Notes under the pieces: generated by a model
What the model saw: the letters and a program-made list of their open reading frames with translations, nothing else
Told to the model about the DNA's origin: nothing
Database searches by the model: none
Shown: one piece after another, positions 26,045-34,473 of the stretch
Position numbering within the stretch: the stretch's first letter is position 1
How the letters are laid out: each line of letters starts with the position of its first letter
Position numbers and translations under genes: made by a program
DNA from: Halomonas alimentaria
GTDB taxonomy: Bacteria; Pseudomonadota; Gammaproteobacteria; Pseudomonadales; Halomonadaceae
Reading direction: 5' to 3'
DNA: 64,000 nt
NCBI RefSeq assembly: GCF_009902005.1
Contig: NZ_WUTT01000001.1
Span: 1,638,541-1,702,540, forward strand

Positions 26045-27886
26045 TCAACGATAGAAGCGCGACAGCGCCTGCAGCACCTCGCGGGAGACCTCGGGGGCCG
26101 GGCGCACCTCCGCGAGCTCGTTCATGCGGTAGTCGTAGGCCTCGAAGGCGCCGGTCGGATGCACGGCGATCTGGTACTCCGGCAACAGGATGCCGTAGCC
26201 CATGTAACTACCGGATAGCAGCCAGTCACGCTCGCCCCCGGGGACGAGCAGGCTGCGCCCTAGGGTATAGCGCTCGGGGGCGGCCTCGCAGCCGAGCAGT
26301 TCCTCGAGCAGTGTCGGGGCGATATCGGCATGCTGGGTGCGCCCCTCGAGCACACCGCCGGGGCGCCCCGGCAGGTGCATCACCAGCGGTACCTGGACCT
26401 GCTCCGGGGTGTAGTTGCTGCCGTGCCCCCAGTAGTTCCGGCCATGCTCGTTGAACGACTCGCCGTGGTCCGATGTGATTACCACGGCGGTATCGTCGAG
26501 CCTGCCGCGTCGCTCGAGGTCGTCAAGCACTCGCCCGAGCTGCGCATCCACGTAGCGCGCCGCGGTACGGTAGCGATTCCAGTAGGGCTCGGGGTCGAAG
26601 TCGGGACCCAGCGCCATATGGTTGATCTGCTCCCAGTAGGGAGTGAAACGCGGGAAGTCGGGGGGATGGCTGTAGCCATGCACGGCGTCGTAGAAGAGGA
26701 AGCCGAAGAAGGGCGCAGCGTCGGGCGACTCCGCCGAGGCCTCCATCCAGGCCAGCCAGTCGTCGGTGATCTTCCGGTCGCGCTCCCAGGGCTCGCCCTG
26801 GGCCGGGGTCAGCGAGACGTCCTCCAGGCCGGCGAAGACGTTGCGGTCGAAGGCGGGGCTCACCAGGGTCGCCGAGGAGAGCACCTGGAAACGATAGTCG
26901 GCGGCCTCGAGCTTCTCCATCAGCACCGGCGGCGTCTGGCCGCCGGTGAAGGCATCCCAGTAGGTGACCGGCAGGCCGTAGAAGAGGCTGAACACCCCCG
27001 CCTTGGTGGAGTTGCCCCCACTGAAGTGCTCGGCGGCCCGGTACCAGCCTGGGCGACCGGCGTAGCGACTCAGGTTGGGCATCACCTCGGGGGTCAGCAG
27101 GTCGTGGCGCACGCTGTCCAGCACCACCAGCAGCAGGTTGTGGGACGCGGCCGCCGACGAGCAGCTCAGCGGCGCCGAGGGATAGGCCAGGTCATGGGCC
27201 TTTCCCTGTGCCGCCTCCAGTTCCACCCGGTCGCGCACCGCCTGGGGGTCGACCCAGCCCCGCTTGACGAACAGGCGCTTGGCGGTAGCGGGATAGAACA
27301 GCGGCACATGGCGGGTCATGCCGGTGATGTCGCGGTCATAGTGGGCGTCGGCCCAGGCGTGCCAGCCATGCACCCCGAGCAGGGCCAGCAGGCCGAGGGC
27401 GAGTGCCGGCAGCACCGGCCGCGACAGTGGGCGCCGCTTGAGCCATAACCCCAGGGCCCCCTGCAGCGCCAGCATCGCCAGCACACCGCCGATGGCCAGG
27501 GCCCAGGCCAGCCAGGAGAAACTGAAGACGTCGCCGCCAGCGTTGACCAGCAGATCGAGGATGAAACCGCTCAGGTGGAAGCGGTACTGGGCGTAGACGA
27601 AGGTGTCGAGCAGCAGCACCAGTTGCAACAGGCCGGCCCACAGGGTGGTGACCAGCCACAGCCAGGGCGCCCGAAGTAGCGGGGCCAGCAGCAGCAGCGG
27701 CAAGGCCCCAAGCCACACCAGCAGCCCGATATGACCGAGGAACACCAGCAGCAGGTAGCCCCACTGCTCGGCGCCCTCGGGGGCCATGTAGGGGAGATAA
27801 CGCAGACTGATCAGCCAGGCGAGCAGCAGGTTGGCCAGGGTCCAGGCGCCCAGCCAGCGCCAGCGATGGAGAAGGGATGCAAGCAT
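26045..27886 (-). CDS. YejM/PbgA-like inner-membrane sulfatase-fold protein
   Basis: A 613-residue protein with five N-terminal helices (about residues 10-180, DUF3413-like, including DTFVYAQYRFHLSGFILDLLVN) and a periplasmic sulfatase-like domain (LLLVVLDSVRHDLL, GGNSTKAGVFSLFYGLP, VVITSDHGESFNEHG, YWGHGSNYTPEQVQVPLVMHLPG). The layout matches YejM/PbgA (LapC), which controls LpxC stability and LPS level in enterobacteria. Unlike enteric YejM it seems to keep a sulfatase-type Asp/His/Ser-Thr set. Start at 27886 chosen at MLASLLHRW, just before the first helix; a GTG at 27976 is possible. It is divergent from the small membrane protein, with a perfect PmrA-like box between. Confidence 0.85.
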   Translation of the reverse strand: MLASLLHRWRWLGAWTLANLLLAWLISLRYLPYMAPEGAEQWGYLLLVFLGHIGLLVWLGALPLLLLAPLLRAPWLWLVTTLWAGLLQLVLLLDTFVYAQYRFHLSGFILDLLVNAGGDVFSFSWLAWALAIGGVLAMLALQGALGLWLKRRPLSRPVLPALALGLLALLGVHGWHAWADAHYDRDITGMTRHVPLFYPATAKRLFVKRGWVDPQAVRDRVELEAAQGKAHDLAYPSAPLSCSSAAASHNLLLVVLDSVRHDLLTPEVMPNLSRYAGRPGWYRAAEHFSGGNSTKAGVFSLFYGLPVTYWDAFTGGQTPPVLMEKLEAADYRFQVLSSATLVSPAFDRNVFAGLEDVSLTPAQGEPWERDRKITDDWLAWMEASAESPDAAPFFGFLFYDAVHGYSHPPDFPRFTPYWEQINHMALGPDFDPEPYWNRYRTAARYVDAQLGRVLDDLERRGRLDDTAVVITSDHGESFNEHGRNYWGHGSNYTPEQVQVPLVMHLPGRPGGVLEGRTQHADIAPTLLEELLGCEAAPERYTLGRSLLVPGGERDWLLSGSYMGYGILLPEYQIAVHPTGAFEAYDYRMNELAEVRPAPEVSREVLQALSRFYR

Positions 27887-27992
27887 GTGATGACCACGAT
27901 CATGAAAGGGCCCGACACCAAGCCGCAGTACACGGCCTGTCGGGTGGTGGAAAGATACCGGGATCGGCGCCGTCACACTCTGGTCATGCCAC

Positions 27993-28009
27993 CTTAAGCA
28001 ATCCTTAAG
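27993..28009. promoter_or_regulatory. Perfect PmrA-like box between divergent genes
   Basis: CTTAAG (27993-27998), CAATC, CTTAAG (28004-28009): a perfect direct repeat of an internally palindromic hexamer with a 5-base spacer, so it reads as a box on both strands. A -10-like AGTCAT is at 28023-28028, 13 bases to the right. It could control the small membrane protein (plus strand) and the YejM-like gene (minus strand). Confidence 0.65.
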
Positions 28010-28065
28010 GAAGGCGCGCCACAGTCATGGTGCATGCTGATACCGCCGCAACCCGAGGCAACACC

Positions 28066-28344
28066 ATGACCCGGAGTCCGATAATGACACTCGCAGACAC
28101 CCTCGTCACCGAGAACCGCGCCATCGTGCCGCTGCTGCTCATCGGCCTGGCGTTGCTGGCCCTGGGCGTGCTGGCCGCCGGCTGGGAACCCATCGAGCTG
28201 CCGCTGGGGCTCGCCGCCCTGGGCACCCTGGCGCTGGTCCTGCTCACCCCCGAGCGCTGGCAAGACGAGGAAGCACGGGACACCGTCAACAGCCTGGTAC
28301 TGGCCAGCCTGATCACCCTGGCGGGCTTCCATGTGATGGCATGA
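28066..28344 (+). CDS. Small inner-membrane protein, unknown function
   Basis: A 92-residue protein I do not recognise. It has three predicted helices: residues about 20-37 (VPLLLIGLALLALGVLAAG), 41-57 (LPLGLAALGTLALVLL) and 75-90 (SLVLASLITLAGFHVMA). GAGG before ATG 28066 favours that start; ATG at 28084 is an alternative with GGAG. Position just right of a perfect PmrA-like box suggests it belongs to the envelope-stress set with eptA and the YejM-like gene. It is separated from thiM by the TPP riboswitch. Confidence 0.7.
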   Translation: MTRSPIMTLADTLVTENRAIVPLLLIGLALLALGVLAAGWEPIELPLGLAALGTLALVLLTPERWQDEEARDTVNSLVLASLITLAGFHVMA

Positions 28345-28420
28345 ACCTCGCTGCTCGAGCGCCTCGCCAGAGGCATTGCCCGGCCTTTACAGTCCTCCCC
28401 GGGACGTGGATAGTGTGGCT

Positions 28421-28504
28421 CGACGACAGGGGCGCCGCGGCACTCGCCGTGGCTGAGACGCACCCTTGGAACCTGACCCGGATCATGCCGGCGTAGGGAG
28501 TCGT
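28421..28504 (+). promoter_or_regulatory. TPP riboswitch (THI element)
   Basis: The conserved elements are in order: CTGAGA (28453-28458), ACCCTT then GGAACCTGA (28462-28476) and GCGTAGGGA (28491-28499). P1 pairs ACGAC (28423-28427) with GTCGT (28500-28504). It binds thiamine pyrophosphate and represses thiM-thiE downstream. Confidence 0.95.
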
Positions 28505-28526
28505 GCAGCCCGCCCCGCCGCCTGCA

Positions 28527-28544
28527 CCTCCCGCGCCCGGGAGG
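28527..28544 (+). promoter_or_regulatory. Ribosome-site-sequestering hairpin of the TPP riboswitch
   Basis: CCTCCCG (28527-28533) pairs perfectly with CGGGAGG (28538-28544) around a 4-base loop. The 3' arm contains the thiM ribosome site GGAGG, four bases before the ATG at 28549. This indicates translational rather than terminator-type control. Confidence 0.75.
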
Positions 28545-28548
28545 AACG

Positions 28549-29370
28549 ATGACCACCGCCACCCGCGGCCCGATCGACCCCGCCGCCCATCTCGCTCGCC
28601 TGCGCGAGCGCGCACCCCTGATTCATAACATCACCAACCTGGTGGCCATGAACCCCATGGCCAACGTGCTGCTGGCCCTGGGCGCCTCGCCGGCCATGGT
28701 GCATGCCCGCGAGGAGGCCGCCGAGTTCGCCGCCCTCGCCGATGCCCTGACGGTGAATATCGGCACCCTCTCCCCCCTCTGGGTCGAGGCCATGCAGGAG
28801 GCCGCCGAGGCCGCACGGCTGACGGGCAGGCCCTGGGTGCTGGACCCGGTGGCGGTGGGTGCCACCGCCTACCGCCGCGAGACGGGCAGGCGCCTGCTGG
28901 AGCGACGCCCCACGGTGATCCGCGGCAACGCCTCTGAGATCCTGGCCCTGGAGCAACAGGGCAGCGGTGGGCGCGGCGTGGACAGCAGCGATCCCACCGA
29001 AGCCGCCGAACAGGCCGCCGTGGCCCTGGCACGCCGCATTGATGCCGTGGTGGCGGTGACCGGCGAGGTCGACCTCGTCACCGACGGCCGGCGCCTCGCC
29101 CGCATCCCGGGCGGCCATGCGCTGATGCCCCGGGTCACCACCCTGGGCTGCGCGCTCACCGGCGTGGTCGCCGCCTTCCTGGTGGGCGCAAAGGACCCCT
29201 TCGCGGCCAGCGTGGCGGCACTCGCCTGCTACGGCGAGGCGGGACGCCGCGCCGGTGAGGTCGCCAACGGTCCCGGCAGCTTCGCCGTGGCCTTCCTCGA
29301 TGCCCTCTACGCCCTCGACCACGACCAGCTTGCCACCCTGCCCACCCTGGAGGTAACCGATGCGCCTTGA
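28549..29370 (+). CDS. thiM: Hydroxyethylthiazole kinase
   Basis: A 273-residue ribokinase-fold enzyme that phosphorylates 4-methyl-5-(2-hydroxyethyl)thiazole for thiamine salvage. Motifs: PLIHNITNLVAMNPMANVLLALGASPAM (substrate site), WVLDPVAVGAT, VIRGNASEI, VAVTGEVDLVTDG, and the catalytic Cys-region TTLGCALTG. Length matches ThiM. It overlaps thiE by 11 bases and is preceded by a TPP riboswitch. Confidence 0.97.
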   Translation: MTTATRGPIDPAAHLARLRERAPLIHNITNLVAMNPMANVLLALGASPAMVHAREEAAEFAALADALTVNIGTLSPLWVEAMQEAAEAARLTGRPWVLDPVAVGATAYRRETGRRLLERRPTVIRGNASEILALEQQGSGGRGVDSSDPTEAAEQAAVALARRIDAVVAVTGEVDLVTDGRRLARIPGGHALMPRVTTLGCALTGVVAAFLVGAKDPFAASVAALACYGEAGRRAGEVANGPGSFAVAFLDALYALDHDQLATLPTLEVTDAP

Positions 29371-29977
29371 CCTCTCCCTCTACCTCGTCACCGACCCCGC
29401 CCTGTGTTCAGGCCACGGCCTGGTGGAGACCGCGGTGGCCGCGGTGCGCGGCGGTGCCACGATGATTCAGCTGCGCGACAAGCTCGCCTCGGACGGCGAG
29501 ATGATCGACCAGGCGCGACGGCTCAAGGCGGCCCTTGCCGGCAGCGGCGTGCCGTTGATCATCAATGATCGCCTGGCGGTGGCGGTGGAGAGCGGCGCCG
29601 ACGGCCTGCATATCGGCCAGGATGATGGCGAGGTGGCCGAGGCTCGAGCGGCCCTGGGCGAGCAGGCGATACTGGGGCTCTCGGTGCAGACCCTGGCGCA
29701 GATGGCACGCATCGACGCCGAGCGCCTCGACTACCTGGGGCTCGGCCCGGTATTCGCCACCCCCAGCAAGCATGACCACGCCGAGCCGCTGGGCTTTGCG
29801 GGGCTCGCCACCCTTGTGGCGGCGAGCCCCCTGCCCAGCGTGGCCATCGGCGGCCTCAAGGTCGAGCACGTGGCGGCGACGCGCCAGGCCGGTGCCGACG
29901 GACTGGCGGTGATCTCGGCGATCTGCGGCATGCCGGACCCCGAGGCCGCGGCGCGGGCCTTCTTCTCCCGAGGCTGA
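29360..29977 (+). CDS. thiE: Thiamine phosphate synthase
   Basis: A 205-residue TIM-barrel enzyme joining HMP-pyrophosphate and thiazole phosphate. Motifs: YLVTDP, GGATMIQLRDK, PLIINDRLAVA, GADGLHIGQDD, LDYLGLGPVFATPSKHD (pyrophosphate loop) and VAIGGLKVEH. It overlaps thiM by 11 bases and shares its riboswitch. With thiM it forms a thiazole salvage pair; no thiD is adjacent. Confidence 0.97.
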   Translation: MRLDLSLYLVTDPALCSGHGLVETAVAAVRGGATMIQLRDKLASDGEMIDQARRLKAALAGSGVPLIINDRLAVAVESGADGLHIGQDDGEVAEARAALGEQAILGLSVQTLAQMARIDAERLDYLGLGPVFATPSKHDHAEPLGFAGLATLVAASPLPSVAIGGLKVEHVAATRQAGADGLAVISAICGMPDPEAAARAFFSRG

Positions 29978-30021
29978 ACTCATCCCGGGACAGGGCCAGG
30001 ACGTGCAGCAGCGGCTGGGGA

Positions 30022-30897
30022 TCAGGCGGTGGGGCGACGCTTGAGCGAGGTGCGCCCCTCGCGGTAGGCGATGGCCAGGCCGCTGCCGATGATCAGCACG
30101 CTGCCCACGAATACCCAGAGGTCCGGCATCTCGCCCCAGAACCACCAGCCCAGCAGCACCGCCCACAGCATGGCGGTGTAGTCGAAGGGGGCGGCGATAG
30201 CCGCCGGGGCGTGGCGGAAGGCCAGGGTGATGAAGGCGGTGGCCCCCACCCCGAACACCCCGGCGCCGAAGAAGCCCAGCCAGTGCCAGGGCTGGGGTGA
30301 CTGCCACACCCAGGGCAGCAGCAGTCCGGTGATCACGAAGGGCACCACGGTCATATGGAAGACCATGGCCCAGAGATGCTCGCTGCCGCCCCAGCGGCGC
30401 GCGGTGATCAGCATCAGCGCATAGAAGAGCGCCGCCCCCACCAGCACCAGCGACCCCGGATGGAAGGCCTCTCCCCCCGGGCGCACCACGATAAGCACGC
30501 CGACGAAGCCCACCAGCGAGGCGATCAGTACCGGCGCCTCGATGCGCTCCCCCAGCAGCGGTATCGAAAGCAGGGTCACGAACAGCGGCGCCACGAAGGC
30601 GATGGCCGTGGCCTCGGCCAGGGGCAGCAGGGTCAGGCCCAGCACGAAGCAGCCCATGGTGCCGGTGTAGATCAGCCCGCGCAGCAGGTGAATGCCCGGG
30701 CGCCGGGTACGCAGCTTGCGCAGGCCGCCGGCAAAGTGCGCCAGCAGCGCGATCAGCGGCAGCGAGACCAGGGTGCGGAAGAAGATGATCTGCAGCGGCG
30801 AGTGCACCTCACCGAGCCACTTCGAGATGGCGTCGCCGGTGGCCAGGCAGAGCACGCCCAGGCACATGAAGCCAATCCCCTTGAACGACGACGTCAT
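30022..30897 (-). CDS. DMT/EamA-family transporter
   Basis: A 291-residue inner-membrane protein with ten predicted helices in two EamA repeats (about residues 10-140 and 155-285). Landmarks: IFFRTLVSLPLIALL, ATAIAFVAPLFVTLLSIPLLGERI (first repeat) and PFDYTAMLWAVLLGWWFWGEMP (second). The start at 30897 follows AAGGGGAG. Such proteins export amino acids or other metabolites; the substrate is unknown. It is convergent with thiE across 44 bases. Confidence 0.9.
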   Translation of the reverse strand: MTSSFKGIGFMCLGVLCLATGDAISKWLGEVHSPLQIIFFRTLVSLPLIALLAHFAGGLRKLRTRRPGIHLLRGLIYTGTMGCFVLGLTLLPLAEATAIAFVAPLFVTLLSIPLLGERIEAPVLIASLVGFVGVLIVVRPGGEAFHPGSLVLVGAALFYALMLITARRWGGSEHLWAMVFHMTVVPFVITGLLLPWVWQSPQPWHWLGFFGAGVFGVGATAFITLAFRHAPAAIAAPFDYTAMLWAVLLGWWFWGEMPDLWVFVGSVLIIGSGLAIAYREGRTSLKRRPTA

Positions 30898-30935
30898 CGC
30901 GACTCCCCTTCCGATCACCCGGAGTGACAAAAGCA

Positions 30936-30966
30936 CCACCCCGCCGACCGAAGGCCGACGGGGTGG
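30936..30966 (-). terminator. Terminator of the D,D-carboxypeptidase gene
   Basis: On the minus strand CCACCCCG pairs with CGGGGTGG, extended by partial pairing in the loop, followed by TGCTTTTGTC. It lies 44 bases past the carboxypeptidase stop and just before the DMT-transporter start. Confidence 0.8.
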
Positions 30967-31009
30967 TTATCGAGGTCAGGCTAGAAGGTTCGCAGACGAA
31001 CGGCAAGGC

Positions 31010-32446
31010 CTAGAGGCTGGCGTTGACCACCATGCAGTCGATGCCGTCCCGGGCCAGGCTGCGACAGGCGCGGTAGGCCTGATTCTCGTCGAGGTTGACC
31101 AGGCGGGCGCGGAACAGCGGCTGCGGCCCCGGCGCCTCGTGGATATCCACGCGGGCATTGGTCAGGTCGCTGGCCAGGCGGTCGGCGGCACGGCCGGCCA
31201 GGCTGCGGGCGTTGTCGGGATTGCTGAAGGCGCCCACCTGAACGCCCCAGCCTCCCGAGCCGCTGCGACCTACCGGCTCGAGACGCTGGCTGGTGCGGCT
31301 GACCGGCTCATCGGCCTGGGAGATCAGCTCGCGGATCGGATCGTTGGCCGAGCCCTGGGCGGTCTCAGGCAAGGCTGACGTCGCACGGGGCAGCGGCTCG
31401 GGGACTTCCAGGCTGGCCAGCTGGGGTGCTGGTGCTGGCTCCAGGCGCTCCACGACGCGGGGTGCCGGTTCGGCTGCCTGGCGGCTGGCCAACTGCACCG
31501 CCGGCCGGGACGCCGGCACTGCCGGACGGGAGGCGGGAACCGCTGCGGGCGTCGTCTGTGGCAGATTCATGCGCTCGCCGGAGAAGTCGGCCTGGGCCAC
31601 CCAGTCGCCGCGCCCGTACAGCGAGGCGCGCACGAAGCCGCGGTCCAGCAGATCTGACATGTGGGCGTCGCGGGAGGCCGCGGTGAAGCCGCCCATTACC
31701 ACCGATACCAGCCGGCGGCCATTGCGCACCGCCGAGGTGGCCACGTTGAAGCCCGAGGCGCGAATGAAGCCGGTCTTCAGGCCATCGGCGCCGGCATAGT
31801 TGTCGAGCAGCCGGTTATGCCCAGTGATGGTCTTGCCCTTCCAGTTGAAGCTGGTGCGCGAGAAGTAGTGATAGTACTGCGGGAAGTCCTGCATCAGCCG
31901 CAGCGACAGGGTGGCCATGTCGCGGGCGGTGGTGGTCTGCCCGGCGTCGGGCAGGCCGTTGGCATTGCGGAAGGTGGTGCGCGTCATGCCCAGCTCATGG
32001 GCCTTTTCGGTCATCATGCGCGCGAAGTGAGTCTCGCTGCCGCCCAGGGCCTCGGCCACCACCACGGCCACATCATTGGCCGACTTGATCACCAGCGCCT
32101 GGATGGCGGTCTCCACCGGAATCGTCGAGCCGGCCTTCACATAGAGCTTGGAGGCCGGCTTGGAAGCCGCATAGGAGGAGACCGGCAGCGCGTGACCGAG
32201 GCTCAGGCTACGCCCCTCGAGGGCCTCGAACAGCAGGTAGAGGGTCATCATCTTGGTCAACGACGCCGGATAGCGAGTCTCCTCTGCGTTGGCGGCGTGG
32301 AGGATCTCGCCACTCTCCACGTCGACGACGATGGCAGCGTAGCGAGGATTGGCCTGTGCCACCCCGGCCAGCAGCATCGCCAGGCTCACCAGCAGCCCGA
32401 ACGCCAACAGCCGTGAGCGGCCCGTGGCCATGTTCGCGGTCACCAT
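31010..32446 (-). CDS. Serine-type D-alanyl-D-alanine carboxypeptidase (S11) with C-terminal SPOR domain
   Basis: A 478-residue periplasmic penicillin-binding protein of the DacA/PBP5 type. A signal peptide (about residues 8-32) precedes the transpeptidase-like domain with SLTK (62-65), SAN in IKSANDVAV and KTG in DGLKTG. Residues about 285-390 are a Pro/Ala/Glu-rich linker with repeated VPASRPA units. The C-terminal 75 residues (GGWGVQVGAFSNPDNARSLA...) are a SPOR domain that binds denuded septal glycan. It would trim peptidoglycan stem peptides at the division site. GGGAG at the right distance supports the start at 32446. Confidence 0.93.
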   Translation of the reverse strand: MVTANMATGRSRLLAFGLLVSLAMLLAGVAQANPRYAAIVVDVESGEILHAANAEETRYPASLTKMMTLYLLFEALEGRSLSLGHALPVSSYAASKPASKLYVKAGSTIPVETAIQALVIKSANDVAVVVAEALGGSETHFARMMTEKAHELGMTRTTFRNANGLPDAGQTTTARDMATLSLRLMQDFPQYYHYFSRTSFNWKGKTITGHNRLLDNYAGADGLKTGFIRASGFNVATSAVRNGRRLVSVVMGGFTAASRDAHMSDLLDRGFVRASLYGRGDWVAQADFSGERMNLPQTTPAAVPASRPAVPASRPAVQLASRQAAEPAPRVVERLEPAPAPQLASLEVPEPLPRATSALPETAQGSANDPIRELISQADEPVSRTSQRLEPVGRSGSGGWGVQVGAFSNPDNARSLAGRAADRLASDLTNARVDIHEAPGPQPLFRARLVNLDENQAYRACRSLARDGIDCMVVNASL

Positions 32447-32563
32447 ACTCTTGCTCCCTCGAATGTCCCGATATCGCTTTTCTTGAGGCTTCTAAAGCCA
32501 TTATGGCCGGCATGCCGGCGCTGTACAGCGCGAATCGGCAAAAAAACTCGACTTCCACAATCC

Positions 32564-33325
32564 TCAGCCCGCCAGCCGAGACGCCCCCAGCCAGACCAGC
32601 CGCAACGCCAGCAGGGTCAGGGCCCACTTGAACAACGTATCGAAGCGGTGCTCGGAGAGCCGCCTGAGCAGACGCAGGCCCAGCCAGGTACCGATGAAGC
32701 CCGAGGCGACCATGGCCAGCATCAGCCCCAGCCAGTCCCGGAACACGAAGCCGGCCATGCCGAACACGAAGGCCTTGGTCAGGTGCTGGGCACTCATGCA
32801 GGCCGAGAAGGTCGCCACCTTGGCCAGCCGGTCGCTCTGCCCCTGCTTGATGAAGGCCGCCACCATGGGCCCGCTGGCGCCCACCAGGCTGGAGAGCAGG
32901 GTGGTCAGGGCGCCGGCCAGCAGCACACCGGCGCGCCCCAGAGCCCGCTTGGGCAGCCCCGGCCCCCAGCAGCTGTAGAGCACAAAGGCGGCGATAGACA
33001 GCTCCAGCAGCCCGGCGGGCAGGCGCACCAGCAGCCAGGCCGCGGCCAGGGCGCCCAGCACCACCCCGGGCAGGAAGGCCGCGATCACCGTGCGATCGAC
33101 ATGGCGCCAGGTGAGCGCCACCCGTCCGACGTTGGAACCGGTCTGCACCATGCCGTGAACCGGTATCAACGCCGCCGCCGGCATCACTTGGGCCAACGCC
33201 ATGATCAGCAGCAGCCCGCCCCCGACTCCCACTGCTGCGGTGAAGGCCGAGGTGAACACCGAGATCAGGATCAGCAGCAGATTGATGCCGGCGGAGAGCG
33301 GCGAGAGGAGGTCGAGCAGGGTCAT
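32564..33325 (-). CDS. TauE/SafE-family membrane exporter
   Basis: A 253-residue protein with about eight helices and the family repeat motifs (GVGGGLLLIMALAQV near residue 26; VGASGPMVAAFIKQG near residue 125; a GTWLGLRLL segment). TauE/SafE proteins move sulfite, sulfoacetate or other organic anions; the substrate here cannot be named. The start at 33325 follows GGGAG. It is divergent from the carnitine operon, with 215 bases between. Confidence 0.9.
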   Translation of the reverse strand: MTLLDLLSPLSAGINLLLILISVFTSAFTAAVGVGGGLLLIMALAQVMPAAALIPVHGMVQTGSNVGRVALTWRHVDRTVIAAFLPGVVLGALAAAWLLVRLPAGLLELSIAAFVLYSCWGPGLPKRALGRAGVLLAGALTTLLSSLVGASGPMVAAFIKQGQSDRLAKVATFSACMSAQHLTKAFVFGMAGFVFRDWLGLMLAMVASGFIGTWLGLRLLRRLSEHRFDTLFKWALTLLALRLVWLGASRLAG

Positions 33326-33449
33326 CGGGGCTCCCGGCGGGGGTGAATGGCGAAGGGAATGACGCCATAGGGTAGCGAGAGGCCAGCGAGAAATCTCCCC
33401 GAGCCTCCAGGTGACAGGGCCAGTCCAGGCCGGCCCCATGAATGACGCA

Positions 33450-33467
33450 TTGGTTCAAGACAATGTC
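33450..33467 (+). promoter_or_regulatory. Candidate operator upstream of the carnitine operon
   Basis: GACAATGTC (33459-33467), a perfect 4-4 dyad around one base, lies 73 bases before the cdhC start, next to a TTGGTT at 33450-33455. A GlxA/CdhR-type regulator is encoded at the far end of the operon. Assignment is tentative. Confidence 0.3.
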
Positions 33468-33540
33468 GTTTCAGGTCAACTCTTCCGGGCCAAGGCTGGC
33501 CACACTAGGCGGGACAACTCCTCCGCCACAGAGGCAAGAC

Positions 33541-34473
33541 ATGAACCGCAACGTGATCCTGACCTGCGCCATCACCGGCGCCGGCGATACCACCGCCAAG
33601 AACCCCAATGTCCCCGTGACCCCGCAGCAGATCGCCGACGACTGCATCGCGGCCGCCAAGGCAGGCGCCAGCGTGGCGCATATCCACGTCCGCGACCCCG
33701 AGACCGGCGGCGTCAGCCACTCTGTCGAGCACTTCCGTGAGGTGATGCAGCGGGTGCGCGAGGCGGACGTCGACATCGTCATGAACATCACTGCCGGCGG
33801 CGGCGGCGACTGGATCCCCGACGCCGAGGATCCCACCCGGGGCGGCCCGGGCAGCGACATCCAGACCCCGCGCGAGCGCCACGAGCCGGTGGGCGAGCTG
33901 CTCCCGGAGCTCTGCACCCTCGACTGCGGCAGCCTCAACTTCGGCGACATGGTCTATGTGAACCCCGCCGACTGGCTGCGCGAGCACGCCCGACTGGTGC
34001 AGGCCGCCGGGGTCAAGCCGGAGCTGGAGTGCTTCGACCTGGGCCACGTCTGGTTCGCCCGTCAGCTTCAGCAGGAGGGCCTGATCGACGGCGACCCACT
34101 CTACCAGCTCTGCCTGGGCATCCCCTGGGGCGCCGAGGCGGACACCGAGACCATGCTGGCGATGCGCAACAAGCTGCCGGAGAACGCCAACTGGGCCGCC
34201 TTCGGCATCGGCCGCCAGCAGATGCCCATGGTCGCCCAGGCGATGCTGCTCGGCGGCCACGCCCGGGTCGGCCTGGAGGACAACCTCTACCTGAAGAAGG
34301 GGGTGCTCGCCACCAACGGCGGGCTGGTCGAGAAGGCCGGGGACATCATCGAGAGCCTCGGTGGCCGGGTGATGACGCCGGCCGAGACCCGTGCCCACCT
34401 CAGGCTGCGTGACCCGAGCACCGGCCATATCGTCAAAAAAGCACTCGAGACAGCCGCGGGAGGTGAGGCATGA
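33541..34473 (+). CDS. cdhC: 3-dehydrocarnitine:acetyl-CoA trimethylamine transferase (BKACE family)
   Basis: A 310-residue TIM-barrel beta-keto acid cleavage enzyme. The zinc site is the H-x-H of [11 protein letters not shown] with a Glu in VGLEDNLY, plus [11 protein letters not shown]. In pseudomonads CdhC joins 3-dehydrocarnitine and acetyl-CoA to give betainyl-CoA and acetoacetate. The neighbours (CdhA, CdhB, gamma-butyrobetaine hydroxylase) make this the specific call. The start at 33541 gives the family N-terminus [17 protein letters not shown]. It overlaps cdhA by four bases (ATGA). Confidence 0.9.
   Translation: MNRNVILTCAITGAGDTTAKNPNVPVTPQQIADDCIAAAKAGASVAHIHVRDPETGGVSHSVEHFREVMQRVREADVDIVMNITAGGGGDWIPDAEDPTRGGPGSDIQTPRERHEPVGELLPELCTLDCGSLNFGDMVYVNPADWLREHARLVQAAGVKPELECFDLGHVWFARQLQQEGLIDGDPLYQLCLGIPWGAEADTETMLAMRNKLPENANWAAFGIGRQQMPMVAQAMLLGGHARVGLEDNLYLKKGVLATNGGLVEKAGDIIESLGGRVMTPAETRAHLRLRDPSTGHIVKKALETAAGGEA

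Noticed and set aside
31490..31570. Short tandem repeats as a possible repeat element
   Set aside because: They are in-frame VPASRPA-type repeats in the linker of the carboxypeptidase.
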